Origin: Bartonella sp. F02
GTDB taxonomy: Bacteria > Pseudomonadota > Alphaproteobacteria > Rhizobiales > Rhizobiaceae
NCBI RefSeq assembly: GCF_026929975.1
Contig: NZ_JANHOK010000002.1
Coordinates: forward strand, 1 to 64,000
Direction of reading: 5' to 3'
Length of the DNA stretch: 64,000 bases
This document shows positions 41,023 to 50,072 of this stretch, one piece after another. A model generated the notes under the pieces. That model did no database searches. It was not told where the DNA came from and saw only the letters and a list, made by a program, of their open reading frames with translations. Every line of letters starts with the position of its first letter. Position 1 is the first letter of the stretch. The position numbers were made by a program, and so were the translations under genes.

Positions 41023-42465
41023 TTATTCTATGAATGTACTGGTAGTAGGTTGCCCAGTTGGATTTTTTGACATTTTGTGAGAAACACGCAAAGAAAAAGG
41101 AATACCAAGGCAACATAAGAGAAAAATAAGTACAATTAAAAGAACTTTTGCAGCATAGATCATTCCTGTTATTCCTCCAGGATTGAAGAGGCCAGAAAGA
41201 TTAGTGATTATTCCTGTTAATGTTGCGATTAAGGCTGTTGAGAATAACTGTACAGAAGTTAAAGATTCACTTGCACGTAATGCATCTTTGTTGCTCGCAC
41301 ATTTTAATATTCGCGTTAAAAGATGAGGCCACACTATACCAGAGCTAATTCCGATAAAAAATAAAGTTAGACAAATGATAAAAGTATATCCAAGTGAAGA
41401 ATCTACTGTTGGAATAACCCATAAAAGAATACCTACACCTAAAATATTTAATAGAGGAGAACATATAACAAAAATACGAATTTTTTTTGCAGATGCACCA
41501 GCACTTGATAAGGATCCGCATGTCCAACCAAAGCTTGTTAACGCTGTCATATAACCAGCAATAAGCGGATCTTTTTTATGAAGTTCTTGAAGGAAGAGTG
41601 GGAAGTATAGTTCTATAGTGTATCCAACAGCACTTATGATAAGGATTAAGGAATAGAGGAAGAAAAATTCAGAGGAAAAAGAGAAAGTTTTATGAGGCAA
41701 CATAGGGTAAAGTGTGGATGATTCAATCTTTGCTAAAATAAAAAGAAGAAAAATCCCAATTCCTAAACCACATAATTGGGCGTATGTAGAATTCATAGCA
41801 CTCCCAGTGGAAATGGTAAAAATGAGTAAAGTAAGTATGAGAAGCTGCAAAAAAGGAAGTGGAGGTGTTGAAATCTCAGATTTATTTTCTTTTGGTAAAA
41901 CTTTAAGAGTTATAAATAAGAAAATTACAGCTAAAAAGCCAACTATCCCAAAAGATACTCTCCACGCATTGTATTGTACAGCAATTCCACCGATAGCTGG
42001 TCCTAACAATGTTGATATTCCCCACATTCCAGAGATAATACTTAATGCATGTGACCATAAGGGTGGAGTAAAAATAATACGAACTATAGAATAGGATAAA
42101 GATAACAAAGAACCGCTACCAAAACCTTGAATAAAACGTCCTATTAGAAAAACTAGCATATTGGGAGCGATACTGCACATAAAGGTGCCAGATATAAAGG
42201 TAAGTGACGCGATAGCATAAGCTTTACGCGGCCCCATTGTTCCTAACATTTTTGTTGCAAGTATAGTACCAATGAGTGAGGCGATGATAAAAATAGATGC
42301 CACCCAAGAATAATATTGCTCGCCATTCAGATCGTTTATAAGGGTAGGTAGGATAGTAATAATAATATAAACATTAATGGCATGTAAAGCCACACCACCT
42401 GCAAATGCTAAAGAACGAATACCGTTCGTACCAGATAAAAGCGCAGACCAGCTTTGTTTTTTCAC
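41023..42465 (-). CDS. MFS transporter, DHA2-like (EmrB/QacA type)
   Basis: A 480-residue membrane protein with about fourteen hydrophobic spans, as in DHA2 drug-proton antiporters. Visible features: span 1 INVYIIITILPTLINDL near residue 30, the motif-A region TKMLGTMGPRKAYAIAS near residue 70, RFIQGFGSGSLLSLSYSIVR near residue 113 (motif B with Arg), and motif-C-like WGISTLLGPAIGG near residue 148. Substrate unknown; multidrug export is the family expectation. It lies downstream of icd on the same strand but beyond a strong hairpin. Confidence 0.85.
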   Translation of the reverse strand: MKKQSWSALLSGTNGIRSLAFAGGVALHAINVYIIITILPTLINDLNGEQYYSWVASIFIIASLIGTILATKMLGTMGPRKAYAIASLTFISGTFMCSIAPNMLVFLIGRFIQGFGSGSLLSLSYSIVRIIFTPPLWSHALSIISGMWGISTLLGPAIGGIAVQYNAWRVSFGIVGFLAVIFLFITLKVLPKENKSEISTPPLPFLQLLILTLLIFTISTGSAMNSTYAQLCGLGIGIFLLFILAKIESSTLYPMLPHKTFSFSSEFFFLYSLILIISAVGYTIELYFPLFLQELHKKDPLIAGYMTALTSFGWTCGSLSSAGASAKKIRIFVICSPLLNILGVGILLWVIPTVDSSLGYTFIICLTLFFIGISSGIVWPHLLTRILKCASNKDALRASESLTSVQLFSTALIATLTGIITNLSGLFNPGGITGMIYAAKVLLIVLIFLLCCLGIPFSLRVSHKMSKNPTGQPTTSTFIE

Positions 42466-42522
42466 TATTTTTATATTTACTAAAAGGTTGAACTTTTTCC
42501 ATTTATAAGGAACTTGCTTGCG

Positions 42523-42556
42523 TTTGCCAAGAGAAGGCTAATCTTTTCTTGGCAAA
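42523..42556 (-). terminator. Strong hairpin after icd, probable terminator
   Basis: A 14-bp stem (TTTGCCAAGAGAAG / CTTTTCTTGGCAAA, with one G-U type pair) closes a six-base loop, 20 bases after the icd stop. It is the likely 3' end of the icd transcript. Oddly, the T-run (GTTTTTT) follows the stem on the plus strand, whereas the minus-strand transcript continues ACGCAAG. It may act mainly as a 3' stabiliser or against antisense transcripts. Confidence 0.7.
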
Positions 42557-42576
42557 GTTTTTTAAATTTAAATGTT

Positions 42577-43791
42577 TTAGTTAATAATCGTTTTCTTTAA
42601 GTTTTCATCAATTTTATCAAGAAAACCTGTAGTAGAAAGCCATTTTTGTTCTGGTCCAATGAGGAGAGCAAGGTCTTTAGTCATGAAACCCTGTTCAACA
42701 GTTTGAACACAAACTTCTTCTAATGTATTTGTGAAGTTTTTTAATTTTTCATTATTATCGAGCTTAGCACGATGCGCTAAACCACGGGTCCATGCGAAAA
42801 TAGAAGCAATAGAATTTGTTGATGTTTCTTCCCCTTTTTGATGTTGGCGATAGTGGCGTGTTACTGTACCATGCGCAGCTTCTGCTTCTACAGTTTTTCC
42901 GTCTGGTGTCATAAGAACAGAAGTCATTAAGCCAAGAGAACCAAAACCTTGTGCAACGATATCTGATTGAACATCACCATCATAGTTTTTACATGCCCAG
43001 ATGTAGCCACCTGACCATTTAAGTGAAGAAGCAACCATGTCGTCTATCAAACGGTGTTCATAATATAATTTACGACTTTCAAATTCAACTTTAAATTCTG
43101 TATCGAATATTTCTTGGAAAATATCTTTAAAACGTCCATCATATGCTTTCAAAATGGTATTTTTTGTTGAAAGATAAACAGGAACGTTTCTTTGTAAGCC
43201 ATAATTGAAAGATGCACGAGCAAAATCACGGATTGATTCATCAAGATTGTACATAGCCATAGCAACCCCTGAACTGGGGGCGTCAAAGACATCATGTTCA
43301 ATAACTTGACCATCATCACCAACAAATTTTATACTTAATTTTCCTTTGCCTGGAAATTTAAAGTCTGTTGCTTTGTATTGATCGCCAAAAGCGTGACGTC
43401 CGACAATAATTGGTTGTGTCCAACCAGGAACAAGGCGAGGAACATTTCTGCAGATAATAGGTTCACGGAAAATGACGCCTCCTAAAATATTACGGATTGT
43501 GCCATTTGGTGATTTCCACATTTTTTTTAAGTTAAATTCTTTAACGCGTGCTTCATCAGGAGTAATGGTTGCGCATTTAACACCCACTCCATATTTTTTA
43601 ATAGCATTGGCAGAATCAATAGTTACTTGGTCATTTGTTGCATCTCGATTTTCGATAGAAAGATCATAGTATTTAAGATCAATGTCCAGATAAGGATGAA
43701 TCAGTTTATCTTTAATATATTGCCAGATAATACGTGTCATTTCATCGCCGTCGATTTCTACAACAGGATTTGTTACTTTGATTTTTGCCAT
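42577..43791 (-). CDS. icd: NADP-dependent isocitrate dehydrogenase, eukaryote-like type
   Basis: Icd oxidises isocitrate to 2-oxoglutarate in the TCA cycle, forming NADPH. The 404-residue length and sequence ([22 protein letters not shown] near residue 10, quoted in part; [19 protein letters not shown] near residue 94; [13 protein letters not shown] near residue 132; the C-terminal [20 protein letters not shown] near residue 309) match the homodimeric family shared by Alphaproteobacteria and eukaryotes, not the E. coli type. GGAAG-type site and ATG give a normal start. Its product 2-oxoglutarate is also the P-II signal. Confidence 0.95.
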   Translation of the reverse strand: MAKIKVTNPVVEIDGDEMTRIIWQYIKDKLIHPYLDIDLKYYDLSIENRDATNDQVTIDSANAIKKYGVGVKCATITPDEARVKEFNLKKMWKSPNGTIRNILGGVIFREPIICRNVPRLVPGWTQPIIVGRHAFGDQYKATDFKFPGKGKLSIKFVGDDGQVIEHDVFDAPSSGVAMAMYNLDESIRDFARASFNYGLQRNVPVYLSTKNTILKAYDGRFKDIFQEIFDTEFKVEFESRKLYYEHRLIDDMVASSLKWSGGYIWACKNYDGDVQSDIVAQGFGSLGLMTSVLMTPDGKTVEAEAAHGTVTRHYRQHQKGEETSTNSIASIFAWTRGLAHRAKLDNNEKLKNFTNTLEEVCVQTVEQGFMTKDLALLIGPEQKWLSTTGFLDKIDENLKKTIIN

Positions 43792-44466
43792 TGGAAGTCC
43801 TTTTTTATTTAAATAATGTTATTTCTATAGCATTTTTGATTTTGCGACGAAAAGTGAAAAGAAAAAAAATAGATTGATGTTAAAATTTATAAAAAGGGTA
43901 ACTTAATTTAATGTAAATAGCTATTGCGTAAATTTTCTATTTTAAAAAAAGATGATAAAATTGTGATCAATATTATTTTGTGCTGTTTTATTTGTTCTAC
44001 AAAAGATATCGGAGATAGGAATGCTTCGATATTTTAAAATTGTTAGAATCCGTAAGATGGCTATTCACTTGCATGTATTGAGAACAATAAAACGAGAAGT
44101 AAAAACTGCACTAAAATGTATATTCTCTTTTAGTTTTCAATATTTGGTTTAATTTTTGCATTTTCCATTAAACAAAGGCAGTCAAAAAAACTAAACTGTT
44201 TATCTCGTTGCAATATTATCCGTAAAAATAAGTTTTATAGCATACGTATTTGCTAATATCATTCTTTGTATAAGAGTATAGTTTTTCATTCAATAGGTCG
44301 AATCGCAAAACCCATTATTAAGTGTATTTTTCTTAGAAAAAAAGAAAACACATTAATCGGAAGATTCTTTTTGTGAATTTAGGAATAAAAGTAAAAAACT
44401 ATTTTATGTATTTCTGATTTAAAAAGATGATTAAAATCAATCTCTTAAGTTCATCATGAAATGAAG
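43792..44466. other. 675-base intergenic region between icd and tRNA-Glu
   Basis: AT-rich and mostly featureless. It contains the icd promoter region and one short ORF with a good ribosome binding site (44021-44152), listed separately. No other coding signal, RNA gene or long repeat was seen. Confidence 0.45.
44021..44152 (+). CDS. Possible 43-residue basic small protein
   Basis: ATG 44021 follows GGAGATAGGA, with six bases between GGAG and the start, one of the best ribosome binding sites in the intergenic regions. The 43-residue product is basic in its first 30 residues (MLRYFKIVRIRKMAIHLH, then RTIKREVKTALKC) and ends hydrophobic (IFSFSFQYLV). I recognise no family. It is surrounded by gene-free DNA, and a hairpin with GTTTAAT/ATTAAAC arms overlaps its stop. 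It may equally be chance or the remnant of a larger gene. Confidence 0.25.
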   Translation: MLRYFKIVRIRKMAIHLHVLRTIKREVKTALKCIFSFSFQYLV

Positions 44467-44541
44467 TGGTACGCCCAAGGGGAATCGAACCCCTGTTTCC
44501 GCCGTGAAAGGGCGATGTCCTAACCGCTAGACGATGGGCGC
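44467..44541 (-). tRNA. tRNA-Glu (anticodon UUC)
   Basis: On the minus strand the sequence starts GCGCCCATCG and folds as a 75-base tRNA. The acceptor stem GCGCCCA pairs with TGGGCGT (one G-U pair), the anticodon loop is CTTTCAC with anticodon TTC, and the T-arm has GGTTCGATTCC. Discriminator A and an encoded CCA end complete it. It is a single tRNA with no rRNA or other tRNA beside it. Confidence 0.96.
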
Positions 44542-44787
44542 AAACCATTGATGAGGCTTATAGAGAGGATCTTTTTACTTCGCAAGTCTTTTAGAAGATT
44601 TTTTTTAAAAAAAATGCATTTTAATTAAATTATTTTTGAATTCGTTAATATAACATAGAATTATTAGAGAGAGTCTAAGGTAAGAAAATATATAAACAAT
44701 GGTAAAAATTGATAAGAAACTTTGATATTTGTGTAGCAATAATTGAAGCAGGATTTCAAATTTTTCTGTTATGGAGAAGAAATAAAG

Positions 44788-45132
44788 ATGATAAAAACGG
44801 CAATTTTCGTGTGCCGAATATTTTTGAGTGTTCCTCTATTATTCATTACAGGTTGTGTACATGATGCAAATGTTTCTCCATTTGAACAAAAAATTTTGCT
44901 AAAAGAAGATGTTATGCCACGTTTTTCAATCAAACCAAAAGCTGCAACAGAACATTTTACTGAAATACAACGACAAATACTTATTGATCAGTTAACGCAT
45001 GATGCGAATCGTATCAGAGCTACTTTAAAAGAAGAATCTACAAATTCATTGAGTCTAATGAAAATTAAAGAAGATGCATACCGTGAAACTAAATCTATAC
45101 TCCGTAAAATTGAGATGAATAACAACCAATAA
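44788..45132 (+). CDS. Small predicted lipoprotein
   Basis: I start at ATG 44788 (MIKTAIFVCRIFLSVP), preceded by GAAGAAATAAAG; the longer frame from 44743 has no support. The 114-residue product has a lipoprotein signal: basic start, hydrophobic core and lipobox LFITGC with Cys near residue 23, so it should be lipid-anchored. The mature part is charged and mainly helical (ILIDQLTHDANRIRATLKEE; ETKSILRKIEM), possibly coiled coil. The family is unknown to me. Confidence 0.75.
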   Translation: MIKTAIFVCRIFLSVPLLFITGCVHDANVSPFEQKILLKEDVMPRFSIKPKAATEHFTEIQRQILIDQLTHDANRIRATLKEESTNSLSLMKIKEDAYRETKSILRKIEMNNNQ

Positions 45133-45674
45133 TTTTTTTTCATTGCTGATATTCTATATTTTTCATTTAAATTTTATAAAAATTTTTATTTTTGTTAGAA
45201 GTAATATCATTAGTTAACTTAATGTATATATGCATTTGATTTTTATAGATAATTTATGTTTTATTATTTTGGAATTGTGATACATAGAATTATTGTATTT
45301 ATATAGATTGTTGATTTTTTTGATGCGAAGAAGAAAACTTGTCTTTGACAATTGTTGAATAGGTTTTAGTATGTAAAATCTTCTTTTATGCTTGATGATT
45401 CAAATAAACTTTAGGTCTCTGCATTTCTAATGGTAATGGCTTTTATAGTGCAGTTTTTTGCAGGATATTAAGCCGTGGTGCGGTATTAAGGAAAAACCGA
45501 TTATATTATTAATTCTTTAAATGTTTTAAGTAATATTATTTATATTGGCTTCTTATCGTCATTATTCTCAAAAATATAATTTTATTCTTTAAAGTTTGTG
45601 ATTAAAAACGAACGTTATTTTGTAGTAAGGTGTACACCATTTACAATGAAAATAAGAGGTAGACAGTTTCAATA
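45133..45674 (+). other. 542-base intergenic region upstream of hom
   Basis: No credible ORF. A TTGACA hexamer occurs near 45344 in CTTTGACAATTG, about 330 bases before hom, but no good -10 lies at the right distance. A TATTAAG direct repeat flanks a GC-richer 11-base segment near 45467-45490. AAGAGGTAG precedes the hom ATG. I see no threonine-type leader peptide. Confidence 0.4.
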
Positions 45675-46991
45675 ATGGTAGAAGCGTTAAGGGTTGGTAT
45701 TGGGGGACTTGGTACGGTTGGTACTTCAGTTGTTCAGATTTTACACGAAAAATCACATACTCTTATTTGTCAATGTGGACGACCAATTAAAGTCGTTGCT
45801 GTTAGTGCACGTGATAAAAATCGCGATCGCGGAATTGATTTGAGTGATGTTAAATGGTTTGATTCGCCTGTGGAAATGGCTGCATCTGATGAGATCGATG
45901 TTTTTGTTGAGTTAATTGGTGGTGAATTAGATATTGTACATACATCCGTTAAAGCAGCATTAGAAGCAGGGCATCACGTTGTTACAGCGAATAAAGCTCT
46001 TCTTGCTCGACATGGTGTAACACTTGCTGCGCACGCGGAAAATAAAGGTGTTTTTCTTAATTTTGAAGCGGCTGTTGCTGGTGGAATTCCTATCATAAAA
46101 ATGATGAGAGAATCGCTTTCTGGAAATCATGTATCAAGAATTTTTGGAATTTTAAATGGTACTTGCAATTATATATTAACACGCATGTTTACTGAAGGGC
46201 TTTCATTTAATGATTGTTTAGCAGAGGCACAAAAGCGCGGTTATGCTGAAGCTGATCCAATCTTTGATATTGGAGGATATGATACGGCTCATAAATTAGC
46301 TTTATTGACGAGTTTGGCTTTTGGTACTGAAACTTCATTAAATGATGTCTATATTGAGGGAATTGACAATATTTCTCAAATTGACATTCGTGCAGCTGAT
46401 GAGCTAGGTTATCGCATTAAACTATTAGGCGTTGCTTTAAAAACCGATACAGGAATTGAACAGCGCGTTCATCCTACAATGGTTCCGACATCATCAGTCA
46501 TTGCACAAATTCATGGTGTGACGAATGCTATTTCTATTAAAAGTGATTTATTAGGAGATTTATTGTTATCTGGTCCTGGAGCTGGTGGAGCAGCAACAGC
46601 ATCAGCGGTTATTGGTGATTTGGTTGATATAGCAAGAGCTCGTTCTAGTTTTCAGTATGAACCTATTTTTGGAAAGCCAGCATTAGCTTTGGTTCCGTAT
46701 AAAAAAGCCTGTGTTGTTAATTCTGCAGGGGGGTATTTTATTCGTTTGAGTGTGTATGATCGTGCTGGCGTTTTCGCAACGGTTGCAAAACATATGGCTG
46801 ATAATGAAATTTCATTAGAATCAATTGTGCAAAGATCTTTTGTAGAAGATCAAATTGTAGGAACCAAAACAATTATTTTAATTACGCATGAAACGACAGA
46901 AGTGAAGGTAAAACAGGCACTTGCAGGAATTGCTGAAGAATCGCTTCTTGTTGCAAAATCTCAATTTATCCGCATTGAACGCACGGTATAA
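45675..46991 (+). CDS. hom: Homoserine dehydrogenase
   Basis: Hom reduces aspartate semialdehyde to homoserine for threonine and methionine synthesis. The 438-residue protein has the N-terminal NAD(P)-binding fold (GIGGLGTVGTSVV near residue 8), the catalytic region with HHVVTANKALLARHG near residue 90 and NGTCNYILTRM near residue 162, EADPIFDIGGYDTAHKLALL near residue 193 (quoted in part), and a C-terminal ACT domain (FIRLSVYDRAGVFATVA near residue 355) for feedback by threonine. It is followed by glpX after 142 bases and a hairpin. Confidence 0.95.
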   Translation: MVEALRVGIGGLGTVGTSVVQILHEKSHTLICQCGRPIKVVAVSARDKNRDRGIDLSDVKWFDSPVEMAASDEIDVFVELIGGELDIVHTSVKAALEAGHHVVTANKALLARHGVTLAAHAENKGVFLNFEAAVAGGIPIIKMMRESLSGNHVSRIFGILNGTCNYILTRMFTEGLSFNDCLAEAQKRGYAEADPIFDIGGYDTAHKLALLTSLAFGTETSLNDVYIEGIDNISQIDIRAADELGYRIKLLGVALKTDTGIEQRVHPTMVPTSSVIAQIHGVTNAISIKSDLLGDLLLSGPGAGGAATASAVIGDLVDIARARSSFQYEPIFGKPALALVPYKKACVVNSAGGYFIRLSVYDRAGVFATVAKHMADNEISLESIVQRSFVEDQIVGTKTIILITHETTEVKVKQALAGIAEESLLVAKSQFIRIERTV

Positions 46992-47074
46992 AATGATCTT
47001 TATAATAATAAAAAGTTCTTTAATTGTTTTTTCTCTTGTGAAAAGCTTTTATCTTTGCAAAAAGCTTTATTATG

Positions 47075-47103
47075 AATATTGGACCACAAAGGCCAATATT
47101 TTA
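47075..47103 (+). terminator. Probable terminator after hom
   Basis: AATATTGG (47075-47082) pairs with CCAATATT (47093-47100), and the stem can be extended inward by CC/GG pairs. A short T-run follows. It lies 84 bases after the hom stop and 31 bases before glpX, so it may act as terminator or attenuator between them. Just upstream, AAAGCTTTT/AAAAAGCTTT arms form a weaker AT hairpin. Confidence 0.55.
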
Positions 47104-47133
47104 TGCTAATACTTATTCAATAGGATCTTTTAC

Positions 47134-48123
47134 ATGTCTCAATCTACCCAGAAGACTTTAAATGGACTTGATCGTATTCTAACGCTTGAGCTGGTTCGTG
47201 TAACTGAACGTGCGGCTGTTGCTGCTGCACATTGGCGAGGACGTGGAGATGAAAAAGCAGCAGATCAGGCGGCTGTGGATGCAATGCGTCAAGAACTTAA
47301 TCGATTACCTATAGATGGTACGGTTGTTATTGGTGAAGGAGAACGTGATGAAGCTCCTATGTTGTACATTGGAGAAAAAGTAGGATTGAAAAGTGGATTA
47401 GCCGTTGATATTGCTCTTGATCCACTAGAGGGAACCACGATTTGCGCTAAAAATCTTGCTAATTCTCTTGCAGTTGTTGCTATTGCTCAAAAGGGAAATT
47501 TACTTTACGCGCCTGATGTGTATATGAAAAAAATTGCAATTGGCCCTGGTTATCCGAAGGGAGTAGTTGATATAGATGCTCATCCTGCAGATAATATTCA
47601 TGCTCTTGCAAAAGCTAAAGGAGTCTCTGTTAACCAAATTACCGCATGTATTATGGATCGACCTCGGCATGAAAAATTGATCAATGAGGTACGTGCAACT
47701 GGTGCGTCAATTCGTTTGATTAATGATGGTGATGTCGCTGCCGTTATTCATACAACAAATCCAAGTGAAACAGGGATTGATATTTATATGGGAATTGGTG
47801 GTGCACCAGAAGGTGTATTAGCTGCAGCAGCTTTGCGTTGTATTGGAGGACAAATGCAAGGACGTTTACAACTGGATACAGAAGAAAAAATTACACGTGC
47901 TGCTAAAATGGGGATTAATGATCCTAATAAGGCTTATACCATGGAAGAGATGGCAAAAGGAGATGTGTTATTTGCGGCAACAGGTGTTACCGATGGTAAT
48001 ATGCTTTCTGGTGTGAAGTTTACTCATGATTATATTCAGACAGAAAGTATTGTAATGCGTTCATATACTGGTACGATCCGTAATATCAAAGCACAGCATA
48101 GAGATCAGTCAAAATTTGATTAA
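47134..48123 (+). CDS. glpX: Fructose-1,6-bisphosphatase class II
   Basis: GlpX hydrolyses fructose-1,6-bisphosphate to fructose-6-phosphate in gluconeogenesis; this supplies F6P, the substrate of GlmS encoded further along. The 329-residue product has the class II signatures VVIGEGERDEAPMLYIGE near residue 64, DIALDPLEGTT near residue 90 and the C-terminal YTMEEMAKGDVLFAATGVTDG near residue 269 (quoted in full 21, so given here only by position). AGGA precedes the ATG. It is convergent with ilvE and shares a terminator with it. Confidence 0.94.
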   Translation: MSQSTQKTLNGLDRILTLELVRVTERAAVAAAHWRGRGDEKAADQAAVDAMRQELNRLPIDGTVVIGEGERDEAPMLYIGEKVGLKSGLAVDIALDPLEGTTICAKNLANSLAVVAIAQKGNLLYAPDVYMKKIAIGPGYPKGVVDIDAHPADNIHALAKAKGVSVNQITACIMDRPRHEKLINEVRATGASIRLINDGDVAAVIHTTNPSETGIDIYMGIGGAPEGVLAAAALRCIGGQMQGRLQLDTEEKITRAAKMGINDPNKAYTMEEMAKGDVLFAATGVTDGNMLSGVKFTHDYIQTESIVMRSYTGTIRNIKAQHRDQSKFD

Positions 48124-48152
48124 GATTTGTCTTTTATCTATTATTTAAAAAA

Positions 48153-48186
48153 TAAAGGAGCGTTATTTGATAAAAACGCTCCTTTA
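48153..48186. terminator. Bidirectional terminator between glpX and ilvE
   Basis: A 12-bp perfect stem, TAAAGGAGCGTT (48153-48164) with AACGCTCCTTTA (48175-48186), closes a ten-base loop between two convergent genes. A-rich and T-rich flanks occur on both sides, so it can stop transcripts from either direction. Confidence 0.85.
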
Positions 48187-48216
48187 TATTCCTAAGAGGA
48201 ATTTTTTATTAATTCT

Positions 48217-49323
48217 TTATGACAATTGAACAGAGTGTACCCAACCATTTTTATCTTCTACATTTCCTTTTTGTATATCAATCAATTGAGTACGAAGTTG
48301 TTCTGTAATTTTTCCTGTTGTCTCATCTCCAATGACAAATTCTCCTTCTTTATGCTTGAATCTGCCGATTGCTGTGATAGCAGCACCAGTTCCGCAAGCA
48401 AAAACTTCTTTAAGTTGGCCACTTTTGGCATCTTCTTTGAGAGATTCAAAAGAATAAGGACGCTCTTCTACTGTTAAATTCATTTGTTTTGCTAATGTTA
48501 AAATTGAACGACGTGTTATTCCTGGAAGAATGGTCCCATTAAGCGCAGGTGTAACAAGCGTATTATTTGCCATAATAAAGCAGACATTCATACCACCAAG
48601 CTCTTCAATCCATTTATGTTCAACCATATCAAGAAAGAGTACTTGGCTACAATTGTTTTGAATTGCATTATTTTGTGCAAGCAAGCTTGCTGCATAGTTT
48701 CCTCCACATTTAGCAGCTCCTGTTCCACCTGGACCAGCACGACTATAGTCTGTGTCAATCCACACGCTTATAGCTCTTTCTTCTCCCTTAAAATATGATT
48801 CAACCGGAGATGCTATAATACAGAAAAGATATTCTCGAGAAGGATGAACTTTTAAAAAGCTTTCATTCCCAAACATAAATGGACGTATATAGAGGCTAGC
48901 ATTTGGACTATCAGAAACCCATTTATGATCAATTTTGACCAATTGATTGATAGCATCTAAAAAGATTTCTTGTGGTAATTCGGGCATAGCCAATCGTTTT
49001 GCTGATTCTATAAAGCGTTGTGCATTGGCATCAGGACGAAAAAGTAAAATACGCCCATCTTTGGCACGATACGCTTTTAAGCCTTCAAAAATCTCTTGCG
49101 CATAATGCAAAACAGTACTTGCTGGGTTAATTTCTAAAGATTTATATGCAGAAATAAGTGCATTATGCCAACCTTTATCTTCTGTCCATTGAATAATACC
49201 CATATGATCTGTAAAAAACTGTCCAAAACCAGGATTTTTCAGAATTTCTTCACGCTTTTCATCTGATAAAGATGATGGATTCTTTTCTACTTTAAAAGGC
49301 AGGGGAGTTGTAAGAGATTTCAT
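48217..49323 (-). CDS. ilvE: Branched-chain amino acid aminotransferase
   Basis: This class IV PLP enzyme transfers the amino group between glutamate and branched-chain 2-oxo acids. The 368-residue length and sequence fit the longer BCAT form found in eukaryotes and many bacteria. Features: YAQEIFEGLKAYRAKDG near residue 79, RPDANAQRFIESAKRLAMPELP near residue 104 (quoted in part: RPDANAQRF), and TGAAKCGGNYAASL near residue 207, whose Lys is the PLP Schiff-base residue. The start ATG is preceded by an AAAGTTG/AAGGA-like region. Convergent with glpX. Confidence 0.92.
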   Translation of the reverse strand: MKSLTTPLPFKVEKNPSSLSDEKREEILKNPGFGQFFTDHMGIIQWTEDKGWHNALISAYKSLEINPASTVLHYAQEIFEGLKAYRAKDGRILLFRPDANAQRFIESAKRLAMPELPQEIFLDAINQLVKIDHKWVSDSPNASLYIRPFMFGNESFLKVHPSREYLFCIIASPVESYFKGEERAISVWIDTDYSRAGPGGTGAAKCGGNYAASLLAQNNAIQNNCSQVLFLDMVEHKWIEELGGMNVCFIMANNTLVTPALNGTILPGITRRSILTLAKQMNLTVEERPYSFESLKEDAKSGQLKEVFACGTGAAITAIGRFKHKEGEFVIGDETTGKITEQLRTQLIDIQKGNVEDKNGWVHSVQLS

Positions 49324-49620
49324 AAGGACAACTTTCTAGAATAGTGTTTTATTTTTATAAATTTTATATTGGAAAGATAAAGAACTGCTTTCAATTTAAA
49401 TTTACGATTAGCAATTCTTTTATGTCAATATTTTATTATAAAATTTAAGTTGAATACTCTTGACAGCCCTTTGCAAAGGTATTTTAGCATTTTAATTTTG
49501 TGGAGTGTTTGGGAACCTTCATAGATGTGTATCGTTTTCTGACGTAAGTCCCTAAATAATTTGAAATTTGTACAATTATTTAGGTAATGAGAAGTAAAAA
49601 AGTAAAGAAAAGGATATCCT
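49324..49620. other. Intergenic region between ilvE and the small membrane protein
   Basis: A 297-base divergent promoter region. It contains a TTGACA hexamer at 49460-49465 and the palindrome CCTTTGCAAAGG at 49468-49479, listed separately. No ORF of interest. Confidence 0.4.
49460..49490 (+). promoter_or_regulatory. Candidate promoter with palindromic operator in its spacer
   Basis: A perfect -35 hexamer TTGACA (49460-49465) is followed at once by the perfect 12-bp palindrome CCTTTGCAAAGG (49468-49479). A -10-like TTTAGC (spacing 17) or TAGCAT (spacing 19) follows. The position, about 130 bases before the small membrane protein gene, suits a promoter repressed by a dimeric regulator. The regulator is unknown. 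Confidence 0.3.
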
Positions 49621-50022
49621 ATGATTGAAAAGAAATACTCAATACCTGAATCTCATACAGTCTTAAAAAAAAGAGATCGAGAAAGACGCAATTCTATAAC
49701 TCGGGGTCTTATTATTGTTATTTTGGCATTAGCTGTTATTTGGTTTCTTTTTGGTTTTTTAGGATCTTTTTTTGAAACATCACAAAAACACACGGTTAAC
49801 TATGAAACTCCAAAATCAAATCAAATGATAACAGATTGGGAAAAGAATTCAAAAACAATACCTGTAACACCTCACGAAAGTGTAACATCCTCACCATCTT
49901 ACAAACAAAATTTTTCTGATCAGAAAAATCTATTTGAGATGCAGAAAGAAGATATGCAAATCAATGAACACATGAAACCGAACACAAACCCAACACCTGA
50001 AATTATTCAATCAGTTAATTGA
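49621..50022 (+). CDS. Single-pass membrane protein of unknown function
   Basis: A 133-residue protein with a basic N-terminal cytosolic segment (KKRDRERRNSITR near residue 17), one hydrophobic span (GLIIVILALAVIWFLFGFLG near residues 30-49) and a Ser/Thr/Asn/Pro/Lys-rich, probably unstructured tail facing the periplasm. AAAGGATATCCT lies before the ATG, with AAGGA at good spacing. I recognise no family. It is convergent with the SPOR-domain gene, 50 bases apart. Confidence 0.65.
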   Translation: MIEKKYSIPESHTVLKKRDRERRNSITRGLIIVILALAVIWFLFGFLGSFFETSQKHTVNYETPKSNQMITDWEKNSKTIPVTPHESVTSSPSYKQNFSDQKNLFEMQKEDMQINEHMKPNTNPTPEIIQSVN

Positions 50023-50072
50023 TAAAAAAATGAATAATTTTTATAGTAATTTTTAAGATTAATTATGTTGAT

